Shown piece after piece: positions 22,635 through 33,404 of a stretch of 64,000 bases of DNA. Source of the stretch: Planoprotostelium fungivorum (Eukaryota; Evosea; Variosea; Cavosteliida; Cavosteliaceae); assembly GCA_003024175.1 (NCBI GenBank), contig MDYQ01000025.1:124001-188000 (forward strand), read 5' to 3'. Position 1 is the first letter of the stretch. Each line of letters begins with the position of its first letter. Below the pieces are notes generated by a model. It saw nothing but the letters and a program-made list of their open reading frames with translations, was not told the DNA's origin and did not search any database. Position numbers and translations under genes: made by a program.

Positions 22635-25600
22635 ATGACTACTGTCATCAATCATCCTAAAACCGATGTTCAGCATGATCCACCATTAAGCCATGATACG
22701 GCTACTCAGGAGGCCAAAGAAACAATCACCGTCATTGAAGTGAGCCAATCTTTACGTATGGTAGATCTCGCCTCATTCACATTAGGAAGACGGTGAACGC
22801 TACGATATCACAGAGAGTACGATACCAACGGTTCCAAAGGTAATTATCGCCTGATCTTCATTTCAATTCGAATATTCGTATTAATCAACGCGTGACATCA
22901 CTGTTGTGAGACTTCTCGCGCTCGTGTTGAGAAAACACTCTATTTGATCTAAAATAAAACAGCCACTAGGATCGGGATATGGCGATGACACTCAGATCAT
23001 AGAAATAGACGATGTGAGCGATGAGGAAGATGCGCTCTCAGATGAGGAGAGGAATTTGCAACTCATTCTGGATAACAATCGAGAAAATCATTTGAACAAT
23101 ACTCAACAATTTCGAGGTGAGGTCATAGAATGATCATTCAACTGATGAAACAGTAGAGGCTAGTGTACATAACCGCACAGAGAATGGACGAGACATCTTA
23201 GAAGATACCACTTCTCGTGTTAACATACCATCGGTGGCTGCTGACGTGCCTGAGAGGAGCACACAGTTTGAATCAGAGAGTGTAAGGTCTGCGCCAGAGG
23301 TGGTTGTAGAATCTGAGATGGCGGAAACAGTCACGGGATCCGAGTCAGTTGACCATTCTCACGAGGTGTGTTGAGACAACGATGAAGATCTTCTATATAC
23401 AAGCCAATACTCAGTCGCCTCATCTACAACCAGATGAGTCGTGTCAGCACATCTTCAGGAGAACAGAGACGTCGAGAATCCCTCGTTGGCGAGAGAAACC
23501 CCATTGAGTTGGGATGCGATCCACAGAGACAGCCAAGAGAGAATGGAAGTAGGGCGAGAGGAGAGAAAGAAAGTGGGATGGAACTTCACCCTGAGAGACC
23601 GGAGGAGGCTGGTGGAGGAACGCGGAAGAGGATCTCCAGAGAGTCGGAGAGAGACAAGGAGACGGATCGTCCATCGGAGGGTAAGGCAGAAGTGTCTGCG
23701 GCACAGATGCACACCACCAAGAAGAGCAGAAGTGGAGAAGCGACATCGATAAGGAATAGGAGGAGAGTCAAGAATCCATCAAAGGACCATGTGCATACAA
23801 ATGGAATGGAGGAAACGAACAGAAGGGAACCGAATGCCAGGGAGGAGAGTGCTAGTACAAGAGTGAGACACCACAGAGAGGAAGGTGACAGCACCATGTG
23901 AAGAGAAATGGATTGAATGGAACAGAAGAGGGAGAGCAGGAAGTATCATCACACACGGAACAAATGAGTTCGGAGGCACAATCTGCACTGGATTCTGAGA
24001 TCCAACCTGAGCAGGAGAAGAGAATGGGTGCAGAGTCCCCCTCCAGTGGAGCGTGGTCTAGTGATCTGAACGCTTTTGACAAGGGAAGGGGAATGAGGAA
24101 GAGGGTCTCCAAAGCCTTTCTGAGCGCACCCTCGCAGGTCAGTTCTCGATTGAACGTCAACAACTGATTGAGAGCAGCAGAACAAGCGAAAGCGACGAGA
24201 GAAGAGAAAAGGTGAGACCATCGTGAAGGACGAAATTGAATATGAGGATTAGCCTCCCCCAGCTCGAACGAAGAAGCACCTTCGAGCAATAGCGAAATCT
24301 CGGTATCCATACAGACCCAGTCTATGCAGCATACTCAAATCAGACAAGAACCTCCGAATAGTCAAGAACCACAGATCATACAAGAAGCTATACAAGAACC
24401 ACAGAATAGTCAAGAACCTATACAAGAACCACAGGATAGTCAAGAACCTATACAAGAACCTCAGAATGTACAAGAACCACAGATCATACAAGAACATGAG
24501 AACATACAGGAACCTCAAATTGCTGAAGAACGTCAGAAGAGCCAAGAAGCCTACAGTCAGCCAGAGTCTCACCCAGGTGAGTTGAATGGAGGGTGGAATA
24601 GGAATGAAAGTGAACAGCGATGGGCCCGGATACGACGATCAGACAACGGTACAAGTTGGTGAACGTCTCACATCGAGATAAGATGTCTGTTACCTGGTTG
24701 TCTCATGACACAACGAGGCAAGACCATCCCTTCTGTCTCAAAGTGTTCGGTGCAGAATCCAGTGTGGTCGGTGAAAACGTGAGATCTGAAACATATGTTC
24801 GTTGACATGAACAGGAGAGATCCTACTTGGAGGAATTGAACAAGATCGATAAAGAGGACCACGGCCACATCATCCGAATGAGAGAGGCCTTCTGGCTAGG
24901 CAATTTCTCTAACGTTACGATCATCACTGAATACGGACGGTATGTATCCCAGTCTATCCCCCTCACTCCTACAGAACTCTACGCTCTTATTTGAATGAGG
25001 GACCCATGAACATCGATCAAGTCAGACATTTGGCCCTGCAGGTGGATTGCATACTCAAACATAAATGAATCGAGGCAGATCTTAACATCGTTGATTCTGA
25101 TGGACAACAATGGGCTGGTTCACATGGGAATCGATCTGGACAATGTGGTCATTACCCAGAACCCCCACTCCCTTCCCAACCATCTCCATTGCGGTGCTGT
25201 TCTTCATCCTCACATAGATTGACGGTGGCAGATGGATCACAGCACTATTACAAACTGTCCAATCTATCGCACACTTTCCGCAACGATCTGTCGAGGACGA
25301 GGGGCATCGAGGAATTTGATCCTTCGGTCAACAACGGCACTCCTGAAATGTTGTTCGGATATCCCCTGACACATAAGACAGGTTCGAACCATGTCGTACG
25401 CCTCTCACACTCTTTTCAGATACGTGGAGTCTTGGAATGCTGCTGTTGGAATGTGTTAAGCCAGAGATGGGATTGTACAGCACCCTCAAGGATGAACACA
25501 GAGCCGCATTTCTGAGCAGCTTCATTGGACCCCTGTCCTTCTTCCAGAACTCACCCCAATGGGGCGCGGTGGGATCTACAGACTATCCGTTGATTGACAT

Positions 25601-26191
25601 TCACAGTATTTCGATGGGGAAGGGATGCCACGGTATCCCACCAATGGCATTCAACCCCTCTCATCCCTCCTCAATGGGATCGAAGTTCAATTCTTCGACT
25701 TCGTCAGGGGTCTGCTGGAGCCCGACATCTCCGTTCGATTGTCTGCACTGGAGGCATTCACACATCCCTTCCTCTTCCCCAAGTGAGAGTCCACCATGAA
25801 TCTCTCTGACCATGACAGAACAATCGATCCGTTCTATAACATGTCAGTCATTCACCATTGGTCGAACATCTCCAACCCTCCCGCTCCCGCCGTGCGCAGC
25901 GAGTCAGAGAGCGAATACCAGCAGACCATTCTGGAAGAGAACCACTCGCTGAGGACATCCAACGTAGAGTTGATGAAGAGAGATAGGGTGAGTGGTGCAA
26001 GTGGACGAGACTGAGGGGTGAAGGTGAATGCGGAGAAAGAGATCCACCTGAGAGGAGAGATCGAAGAGGCGAAGAGAGGGGTCGAACGGTTGAAGATGGA
26101 GATAGCCAAGAGGGACGGGTACATAGACCGATTCAGAGATTCAACCTCTTTGGCTCAAGGTGTGCTGGATCAATACGATAAAGAAGGCTAG
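22635..26191 (+). CDS. CMGC-like pseudokinase with long disordered N-terminus
   Basis: The N-terminal half (22635 to about 24560) is low-complexity and charged: acidic patches (IIEIDDVSDEEDALSDEE), Arg/Glu/Ser-rich stretches, basic QNKRKRREKR, and a run of about twelve QEPQ-type repeats. The C-terminal half is a kinase fold: DHPFCLKVF keeps the beta-3 Lys, EELNKIDKEDHGHIIRM gives helix C, and GTPEMLFGYPLTHKTDTWSL then GMLLLECVKP match DYRK/PRP4-type CMGC kinases. The catalytic loop reads HMGIDLDN instead of HRDxKxxN and the DFG position reads KLSNLSH, while the glycine loop is not visible. Catalysis by the normal mechanism is therefore unlikely. A C-terminal coiled coil (about 25900-26190) may allow dimerisation. 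The two halves could in principle be separate genes, but the frame is open across the intron near 24210-24250. Confidence 0.7.
24334..24530 (+). repeat. Coding minisatellite (QEPQ repeats)
   Basis: A run of imperfect units encoding IQEPQ or SQEP (core caagaacc) inside the pseudokinase gene. Units of 15 and 30 bp repeat about a dozen times. Such arrays change length easily, so copy number may vary between strains. Confidence 0.85.
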
Positions 26192-26359
26192 ATGTAACGA
26201 GCTTTCATTTGTGTACAAGTGAACTAGAACAATGGCCGGTTCTGACCCTCAGATTCGATTGCCTTTGCCGCAATGGAGGATGGAATGTGCTGCACACAAC
26301 AACTGGCCACTCGGTACTTGGCCTTGCTCTGTTCTGTACCCTCTGTGCATGTTTAGCCT

Positions 26360-27863
26360 CTAACCACCGTAGAAAGCCTCGCCCTCCTCCGTTGGCATGG
26401 GTCCTGAGTGAATCTCGTCACCAGAGTGATCACAGGAATGACTGTGGTCATCACAATCCACATCTTCGGGCTCACGCATGAGTCGTAATGGCACCAATTC
26501 ACCAAAGAAAAAGTGCTTCATGATGGGCAGCTTTCCCAACACCTGAAATGTTGGCCTAAGCTCATCCACTATCACCCACCTCGGCTCTAAACATCTTGAT
26601 CATCCCTATTCCACATCAGCCTCTCGATGTGGTCTACGATTTTCACCTTCGTTGACTTTGGCCCACGATTTCGCCCCACTGATGAACCATCAACAACAGA
26701 TGAACGAATGGACACACCTGATATCATACAACAGAGGGGAGTGTTCGAAGAAAGATCCGTTCTTCACCTATCGAGATTCAATATGTACCAGCTCATTGCA
26801 AGCCAATGTCATGACATCAGATGAAACGCACCTGGTTGATGAACTCTATGCAGCGGAGGTACATGTAGTCCTTGGCATATCCCTCGACCACATCTCTGTT
26901 CATGATGGACTTTGGCACAATGTGCTTGTGATCTTTTTCGTGTCATACACAGCGAGAACGAATTCGATTACCGATGAGTTGAGCAGAACCAAAGAGAAAG
27001 GGAAGAAATTGATAGTCATCTAATCCCCAGACACCGTGCGATCCTGCGGGCTCCAACCAGTAGGTCACTTGGAGGTGTCTCATCAGTTCTAGATATCTAC
27101 CTCTCTCAACATCTCCTCTATTCAATCCCTTCTCACTTGTCAAATACACCGAAGACCAGAGCCGTGTGATCCTCCTCTTTCAGCAGGCCCAGTTTGGATA
27201 GACAGTAGCTGATTGAGATGAGAACGTGGAGATTGACTGGAGACTCACAGCCACATGACAAAGTTGAGTTCGTGGCCTGAGCCATAGTCGATCCTCTGTT
27301 TGTCACCAAAGCTGTTGATGAGATATGCTTCGATTCCTTTGTTCGCTTCCTCTCTGCTCTTTCCTCCCGCTCCCTCTTCGGGGATGATCTTATTGTTCAG
27401 GGAGGATGCAGTCTGATAGACTCAATCAGATCGGACGGCTGTCTCTATCACCTCTGTTATTTTGTCACAGAAAGTAACAAACGCCTTGTTTCCGAAACGA
27501 GAGCGTTGTGCGAGTGGTGGAATCTGTTTGATATACTCTTCGATCTCATCGAGGACTTGTAAAATTCCCTGCACTCCCTGTGGCAATGAGTTGCATGTTT
27601 GATGTAAGACACACCGCTGATACGGGGTAAGGGTCAGACTTCTTCTTCATCTTGACTGATTCATTGAGTTGAGTGATCCAATTGACTATGGACTCGAATG
27701 TTGCTGAAGACAAGAATTGCGTGAGTTCCTCTGGTGTGAGAATGATCTTAGTTGGCTCGAGGGAGTCAGCTTTGACTTCTACAGGTTTTCCTCCATTTGT
27801 ACCGTGATTGTGTGCTTTCTTATTTGGTTTTGGTGCAAACAAATTAGGATGAACCCCAGTCAT
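26360..27863 (-). CDS. PTPA: PP2A activator PTPA (phosphotyrosyl phosphatase activator)
   Basis: PTPA is a peptidyl-prolyl isomerase that activates the catalytic subunit of protein phosphatase 2A. The exons give the family blocks in order: [111 protein letters not shown], and [19 protein letters not shown] histidine- and aspartate-rich tail ([15 protein letters not shown]) closes the protein at 26360. The N-terminus before residue 40 is polar and not conserved. The start ATG is at 27863, 151 bp from the divergent PRPP synthetase. Length and motifs fit the family. Confidence 0.93.
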
Positions 27864-28014
27864 GGTGGTGTAAATAACTAAAAAAATGAAAAGTATGGTG
27901 TGTTGTAAATCGCAATCGTATCTACAAATCTGTGTATCTTCTCAAGCAAACACTGAACTGCCGGCTCTATTCAACACAACAACAACATGACAAGGTAGAA
28001 ATACCACAATATCA

Positions 28015-29580
28015 ATGGACCATGATCTGAATCTTCACAGCCAAGAAGGACAAAATGAGAGTCATCAAGCTCAAACTTTTTTCAACCTGTCCAAGATGGG
28101 AAGAGCACCATCTATGAGTGACTTGGCAAACATGAAAGATAGAGGAATCAAACTGTTTACGGGCAACTCAAATCCAGACCTAGCTGCAGGCATAGCCAAG
28201 CAATTGGGCATCAATCTTGGAAAAGCAGAGGTTGGCAAATTTTCCAATGGTGAAACAAGTGTAACCATTGGAGAGTCAGGTGTGTATCTGCATTTCGTCC
28301 TTTTATTTCTCATCCGAACGTGGCAATTCACCGACCGATCCAAACCAACCACATTGAAGCAACCTTTTATCTCTCCGTAAATCCTAACCTCTATACAGCC
28401 AGAGACTATGATGTATTCATCATCCAGTCCACCTCAAACCCGAATGTCAATGGTAAGTGCCACCATCAAATAGACGCTAAATGTCTCAGATAATTTGATG
28501 GAATTGCTCATCATGACGGATGCCATCAGAAGAGCGTCTGCCCGTCGAATCACAGCCGTGAGTTGTTCTCCATTTATGTCCACCGACAAAGACAGGTCAT
28601 TCCATCATTTGGATACGCCAGACAAGACAAGAAAGACAAATCGAGAGCACCCATCACCTCCAAGCTCATTGCCAATCTGATCGAGACTGCCGGTGTCGAC
28701 CGTCTCATCTGTTTGGATCTCCACGCTTCTCAGATCCAAGGTTTCTTCGATCTCCCTGTTGTATGTTCCTCTCTTGTCTCCTCTTCTCTCCTCTCCTCTT
28801 CTCTCCTCTCCTCTTCTCTCATCTCCTCTTCTCTCATCTCTGTGTTGATGTGAATTGCAGGACAACTTGTTTGCTGAGGGACTGATTGTCAAGTACATTC
28901 GAGAGAACATCGTGGGAAAGGGTGAGTGAGGAGGGAGGGAAGAACTGAAGAAGAAAGGAGAGATGGTGGTTGTCTCCCCCGACGCTGGAGGAGTGAAGAG
29001 AGCCAAGGCCGTGGCCGATCGATTGGGTGTGGACATTGCCATCATCCACAAGGAGAGAAAGAGAGCCAACGAGGTGAAGGAGAGAAAGAGAGTCAGCTGA
29101 AGAGTTCAGGTGGATAACATGACCTTGGTGGGTGAAGTGGATGGAAAGGTGACCATCCTGGTGGATGATATGGTGAGTCTACCACTCCATCCCTCCTGAC
29201 TGATCAGGCTGACACTTGTGGAACGCTCGCCTTGGCCGCAGAGACCCTGAAGAAGAAGGGAGCGACGCTGGTGTACGCTCTGTGCAGCCACGGAGTTCTC
29301 TCTGGGTGAGTCCAGTGGGAGGATGAGGGTGACACGTTGTAGATCGGCCGTGACGAGAATCGAATCGTCTCCTGTGAGTGGGATGGATGATAGATGATAG
29401 ATTGACGTTCGGCAGTTGGAGGAATTGGTGGTGACCAACAGCATCAAGCAGTCGGCAGCGATCAAGGCTTGCAAGAAGATCAAATACATGGACATCTCCA
29501 TCATCTTGGCAGAAGCTATCAGAAGGACTCACGCCGGTGAATCCATCTCTGGACTATTCAAGGAGGACAGATACAACTAG
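28015..29580 (+). CDS. PRPS: Ribose-phosphate pyrophosphokinase (PRPP synthetase)
   Basis: The enzyme makes PRPP from ribose 5-phosphate and ATP for purine, pyrimidine, NAD and histidine synthesis. Exons give [36 protein letters not shown], the ATP loop segment [38 protein letters not shown], the PRPP synthetase signature [27 protein letters not shown] and the ribose-phosphate loop VDDMADTCGTL. It ends EDRYN at 29580. The start at 28015 gives an extension of about 35 residues before the family start; a second in-frame ATG at 28096 ([10 protein letters not shown]) is an alternative. One intron (28760-28859) is a CT-rich run of ctcctcttct units. The sequence looks like a class I enzyme. Confidence 0.95.
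28765..28845 (+). repeat. CT-rich simple repeat in a PRPS intron
   Basis: Imperfect tctcctc/ttctctcatc units fill an intron that is longer than its neighbours. It ends in a normal cag acceptor at about 28860. Confidence 0.85.
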
Positions 29581-29661
29581 TCGCATCCTGCTTCTCTTTA
29601 TCATTCAAGTGTTGAATCAATAGAACGAGAAGCATTCAATCTGTCCTTTCGTTGTGCACAG

Positions 29662-29938
29662 CTAGTATTGCATGCTCTCGATCATCACGAACGATAGGAA
29701 GGTGATGATCAAGCAGAGGATGATGAGAATGGGAAGCATGGGAATGCTTATGGCAAAGTGAAGCGGAAGAAACCAATTCAGCACAAAGTGTCCCTCCTCA
29801 ATAAACGGCTGTTCGCATCAGAGTCGAATGATTTGACTCAATCACCGTCACGAGTGTCCAAAAGAGCCAGTATGCATAGAGAGAGAGAACTGTAACGAGT
29901 AATGCGTATCCATACACTTGATCCTGGTTCACAGACAT
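29662..29938 (-). CDS. DPM2: Dolichol phosphate-mannose synthase subunit 2
   Basis: A small two-exon gene. Removing an intron at about 29817-29853 gives a 79-residue protein starting MSVNQDQVYGYALLVTVLSL, passing TLVTPFIEEGHFVLNWFLP and ending MIESMQY. It has two hydrophobic helices (about residues 9-29 and 50-73), as in DPM2 (about 84 residues). The conserved segment PFI..H....WFLP..FAI.IP between the helices fits the family. DPM2 stabilises the DPM1-DPM3 mannosyltransferase in the ER membrane, which supplies Dol-P-Man for N-glycans, GPI anchors and O-mannose. Its start is 117 bp from the divergent acyl-CoA oxidase start. Family assignment is by pattern, but length and topology agree well. 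Confidence 0.85.
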
Positions 29939-30055
29939 GGAAGAGATGCGCGGCAATCCGATATCTCCCTAGCGATGCCGACTACAACGGTGTGACTGAT
30001 GTAAAACGGGAAGTACAAACTCCCCACAGAAAGACGAACACAAAGCCAAAACAAG

Positions 30056-32549
30056 ATGACACAAGTTGACGGCTCTTCATCTAGAATGAAGGAAATTGAC
30101 GGAAATGCTAACCCTGACTTCTCTGTTGAGAAGATGAAGCATCTGTTGGACTACGACAACCACGAGACCAGGGATAGATTCAGAGAGTTTCTGAAGGACC
30201 CCATCTTCGTTCCCCGCTATGACATGGACCTCCGTGACGAAAGGTGAGTTTCCGAAGACGAGAGATGTTGATCTTGATCAGAGAGCTTGCACTGCAGAGA
30301 CTGCAGAAGGTAGCTCAGGCCAAATTAGTCAGCGTGAAGGACTTCCTCAACAACCCCCTGAGAGTGTTCGCTAGTCACGAGCTGGCAGGTATGACCGATC
30401 CAAGCATGGCTACCAAATTGACTGTACAATACAACCTCTTCGGTGGTACCTTAGTCAACCTGGGCTCCCAGAGACACCACGAGTGAGTCTCTCCTCTGTC
30501 TCACGCTGAATGGATACAGAAAATTCCTGGATGCCATCGACGATCTCAGCGCCATCGGTTGTTTCGCACTGACTGAGTTGGGATATGGTGAGGTGATAGT
30601 GAAGGACAAGAGTGATGAGAACAGGTAACAACGCCGTGGAGATGGAGACCACAGCACACTATGATGCTGCCACTCAGGAGTTCGTCGTACACACTCCCAC
30701 CACCGTTGCCCAGAAGTACTGGATCACCAACTCTGCCGTACACGCCAAGTGGTCCATCGTCTTTGCTCAATTGATCCTTCCCAATGGTACCAACGAGGGC
30801 ATTCACGCCATCCTCGTTCGAATTCGAAATGAAGATCTCTCCATCGTCAAGGGTGAGCACATACCGTATTCCGTGTGGGATATCATCTCTGTTCTATCGA
30901 TGATGCAGACATCCATAGAGGAAGAGCTGACACATCATCAGGAGTACGTATTGAAGACATGGGACACAAGATGGGGTGCAATGGTGTAGATAACGGAAAA
31001 TTATGGTTCGACCACGTTCGAGTGCCCAGGTCTGTACTACTGATCATCACTGTCACCCTCATCATCCCATTCTCCACATTCATTCAAGTTTTACAGAGAG
31101 AATCTACTGAACAAGCACTCTGACATCGATGCTCAAGGAAACTTCACCTCGAAGATCAAGAACCGCAGAGCCAGATTCTTAACGGTGGCCGATCAACTGT
31201 TGGCCGGACGTCTCTGCATCGCTTCCATGTGCTTAGGTGACCATCACTTGTTCTCACTCTTCTGAGCCCACACAGGGGGCACTAAGACGGGCCTCACGGT
31301 AGCCATGAACTATGCATCCACTCGACTCGCTGTTGGTCCCAAGTGAGTCCCATTGTACATCCTATGAGAGTGTCAGACTGATTCAACGAAGGGGTAAGAG
31401 TGACACACCCATCGCGGCGTACCAGTTACAACAGAGAGCGCTGCTTCCTCTCATTGCAAGGACGTATGCGATGAACATTGGACTGAGCTATGTGAAGGAG
31501 AGATGGTCGAAGGGTTCGTCCAAGGATGCGATGGAGGTGAGAGAGGAAGGGAGAAGAGTGGCTGAGGATGCAGGTGGTGAGACTGTGCTGTGTCATCAAG
31601 CCCATGGTCACATGGAACCTCGAGAGGAGCACATCCATATCCAGAGAGAGATGTGGAGGTCAGGGATATCTCAGCTGCAACCGTTTCGGTTCTCTGTTAG
31701 GTCTCGCTCACGCGGGTATGACAGCAGAAGGTGATTGCATGTGTCACGTGACCCTCTTCACCTCTGTGACACACGTAATGGATGATCGGATGTTGATGAG
31801 GACAGGTGACAACAGTGTGTTGATGATGAAGACATCCAAGGAGCTGCTGGCAGACTACACCTCTGGAAAGGTGGCTCTACACCAAGTGGACAACCAAAAG
31901 TTGGCCTCAGCCGATCTGACCTCCTCCGACAGACAGGTGAGTTTGTATGCAGATCCAGCTGACCATGTCATCAGGTCCTCCACCACTTTTTGAACTTGTT
32001 CAAGAGCAGAGAGAATGTTCTCTTGGTTGGATTGGCCAAGAAGATGAAGGACGGTGCTGTCAACAAGAAGAGCATCTTTGAGGTGTGGCAGCTGGAGGAA
32101 TCGGATCACATCCAAGACCTGGCCAAGGCTTACGGAGAGAGGATCGTCTTGGAGAGATTCATCGATGTCATCGGAACTTCCGATGCTTCCATCCAATCCA
32201 CTCTGACTCAAATTGCACGCATCTGGGTCCTCTCTGTGGTGGAGGAGCACTTCTCCTTCTACCTCTCCTCCTCTCTCTTGGCTGGTGACAAGGTGAAGAG
32301 GGAGAGAGAATTCGAATGACGGTGAACAGGTGGAGAGACTCTTGGACGCTCAGAGGTATGCGATCAGAAAGATGGCACCGCAGAGTCTCCATTTGGTCAA
32401 GGCTTTTGGTGTGTACGACCACATCCTCTCTGCTCCCATCGCCGCTGATTGGAGGAAATTCAACGAGACCGACAATCAGGTGAGTGGAAGGAGATGGAGT
32501 GCATGCACTAAATCTGTGATAGGGTGAACCCACTCGCGCCAAGATGTGA
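30056..32549 (+). CDS. ACOX: Peroxisomal acyl-CoA oxidase
   Basis: The first enzyme of peroxisomal beta-oxidation: it converts acyl-CoA to trans-2-enoyl-CoA with FAD and passes electrons to oxygen. Exons give the N-terminal helical domain ([20 protein letters not shown]), the middle FAD domain ([67 protein letters not shown]) and the C-terminal domains ([29 protein letters not shown] with the family glycine cluster). TELGYG and GVDNG are typical ACOX strings. After the last intron (about 32480-32521) the protein ends [11 protein letters not shown] fits the C-terminal peroxisome signal rule. About 12 short introns. Length is near the family's usual 650-680 residues. Confidence 0.94.
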
Positions 32550-32612
32550 GGATATGTTACCATGCTCATCTCTGTTGTAAAGACATGATGTTTATACAAG
32601 ATCGTTGGGTTA

Positions 32613-33291
32613 TCATTCATTGTAAATATGTACAAATGGTGCAGAGGAGCTCTGATCAAAGTCCGAATCGGATACCCCCACAGATTCATCCACTTTTGTC
32701 GAAAAGTTAACAGAGGGTTTGGTGGAAGCTCGAACTGATGTGCTGTGTCGTGATTGCTTTGTTTCATTCTCTGTGTGCTGTGCAATTGTGCTATTCCTTT
32801 GACTCGCGAGGGTGTATAGCAGAGGTCTGGGTTGGTGAATATTCAAGCTCAGCCAGACACTCACCTTGATCTCGTCTTGTGGTCTTCTCTTACACCTACT
32901 GCCTCGGCTAATAGCGGCCTCGCGAGAGAGTCACGCGGCTGACCGCTCTCTATTGCTGCTCAGTAAACACCATCCAACATGCTTCACCTGTCATGAATAC
33001 AGAATCGGCGTGATAGTACTTGTTAAAGACTAAATACTCATGGATCAGCTCGTTTACGATCAGGTTATCATTAGAGAGTTGCTCCCTCTGCTCCCCCTGC
33101 AACATTGTTACACACATATGGCTGTGTTTACAGTCACCCCCTCTAATGTGTGGAAGATCTCAGCTCTCACTTGTGCTCGAAGCTTATCAAGAGTTCCCCT
33201 GGCCTCAAGAGTCTCTTGGAGAACTTTTGGTATTCAGTAAAGATCCATATCGGCTCTCTTCACCTGTCTTCAACTCCTCCAATGTGGCCAT
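32613..33291 (-). CDS. CEP20: FOR20/CEP20 (FOP N-terminal-like centriolar protein)
   Basis: FOR20 is a small LisH-type protein of centrioles and basal bodies, needed for cilium assembly. The exons, read from 33291, give MATLEELKTVLQETLEARGT, LDKLRAQVRAEIFHTLEG, LIVNELIHEYLVFNKYYHAD and SVFMTESGQPRDSL. These track the human protein block by block (start MATVAELK, then RAEVFNAL, LINELIREYLEFNKY and ESGQP). The C-terminal half (from about 32840) is polar and variable and ends HIYNE at 32613. Introns are about 35-45 nt. It is divergent from IFT56, with 113 bp between the starts. The presence of both points to a functional flagellum. Confidence 0.88.
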
Positions 33292-33404
33292 CGTGATGAT
33301 CGTTTCCCGCCCTGTTCGGCTTCATCTGTATTCCGCACTTTTCGAGGAATTGCGAAAGCTTTTCCTATTTTTAGTCTACTTATCCGTGTGACACAGTTTC
33401 AAAG
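33292..33404. promoter_or_regulatory. 113-bp two-way promoter of ciliary genes CEP20 and IFT56
   Basis: The two starts lie back to back around 113 bp. I looked for an X-box-like site (GTNRCC-N0-3-RGYAAC) and did not see a good match. A T-rich tract (tttcctatttttag) lies on the IFT56 side. Shared expression during flagellum building is an inference from the gene pair. Confidence 0.45.

Noticed and set aside
23434-23901. 155-codon frame rich in Arg and Glu treated as a separate gene
   Set aside because: It is in phase with neighbouring exons of the pseudokinase N-terminal region and has no promoter-sized gap around it.
32168-32785. 205-codon reverse frame across the end of acyl-CoA oxidase and CEP20
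   Set aside because: It overlaps ACOX coding exons on the other strand and the CEP20 C-terminal exon in a different frame. Both real genes explain the region.
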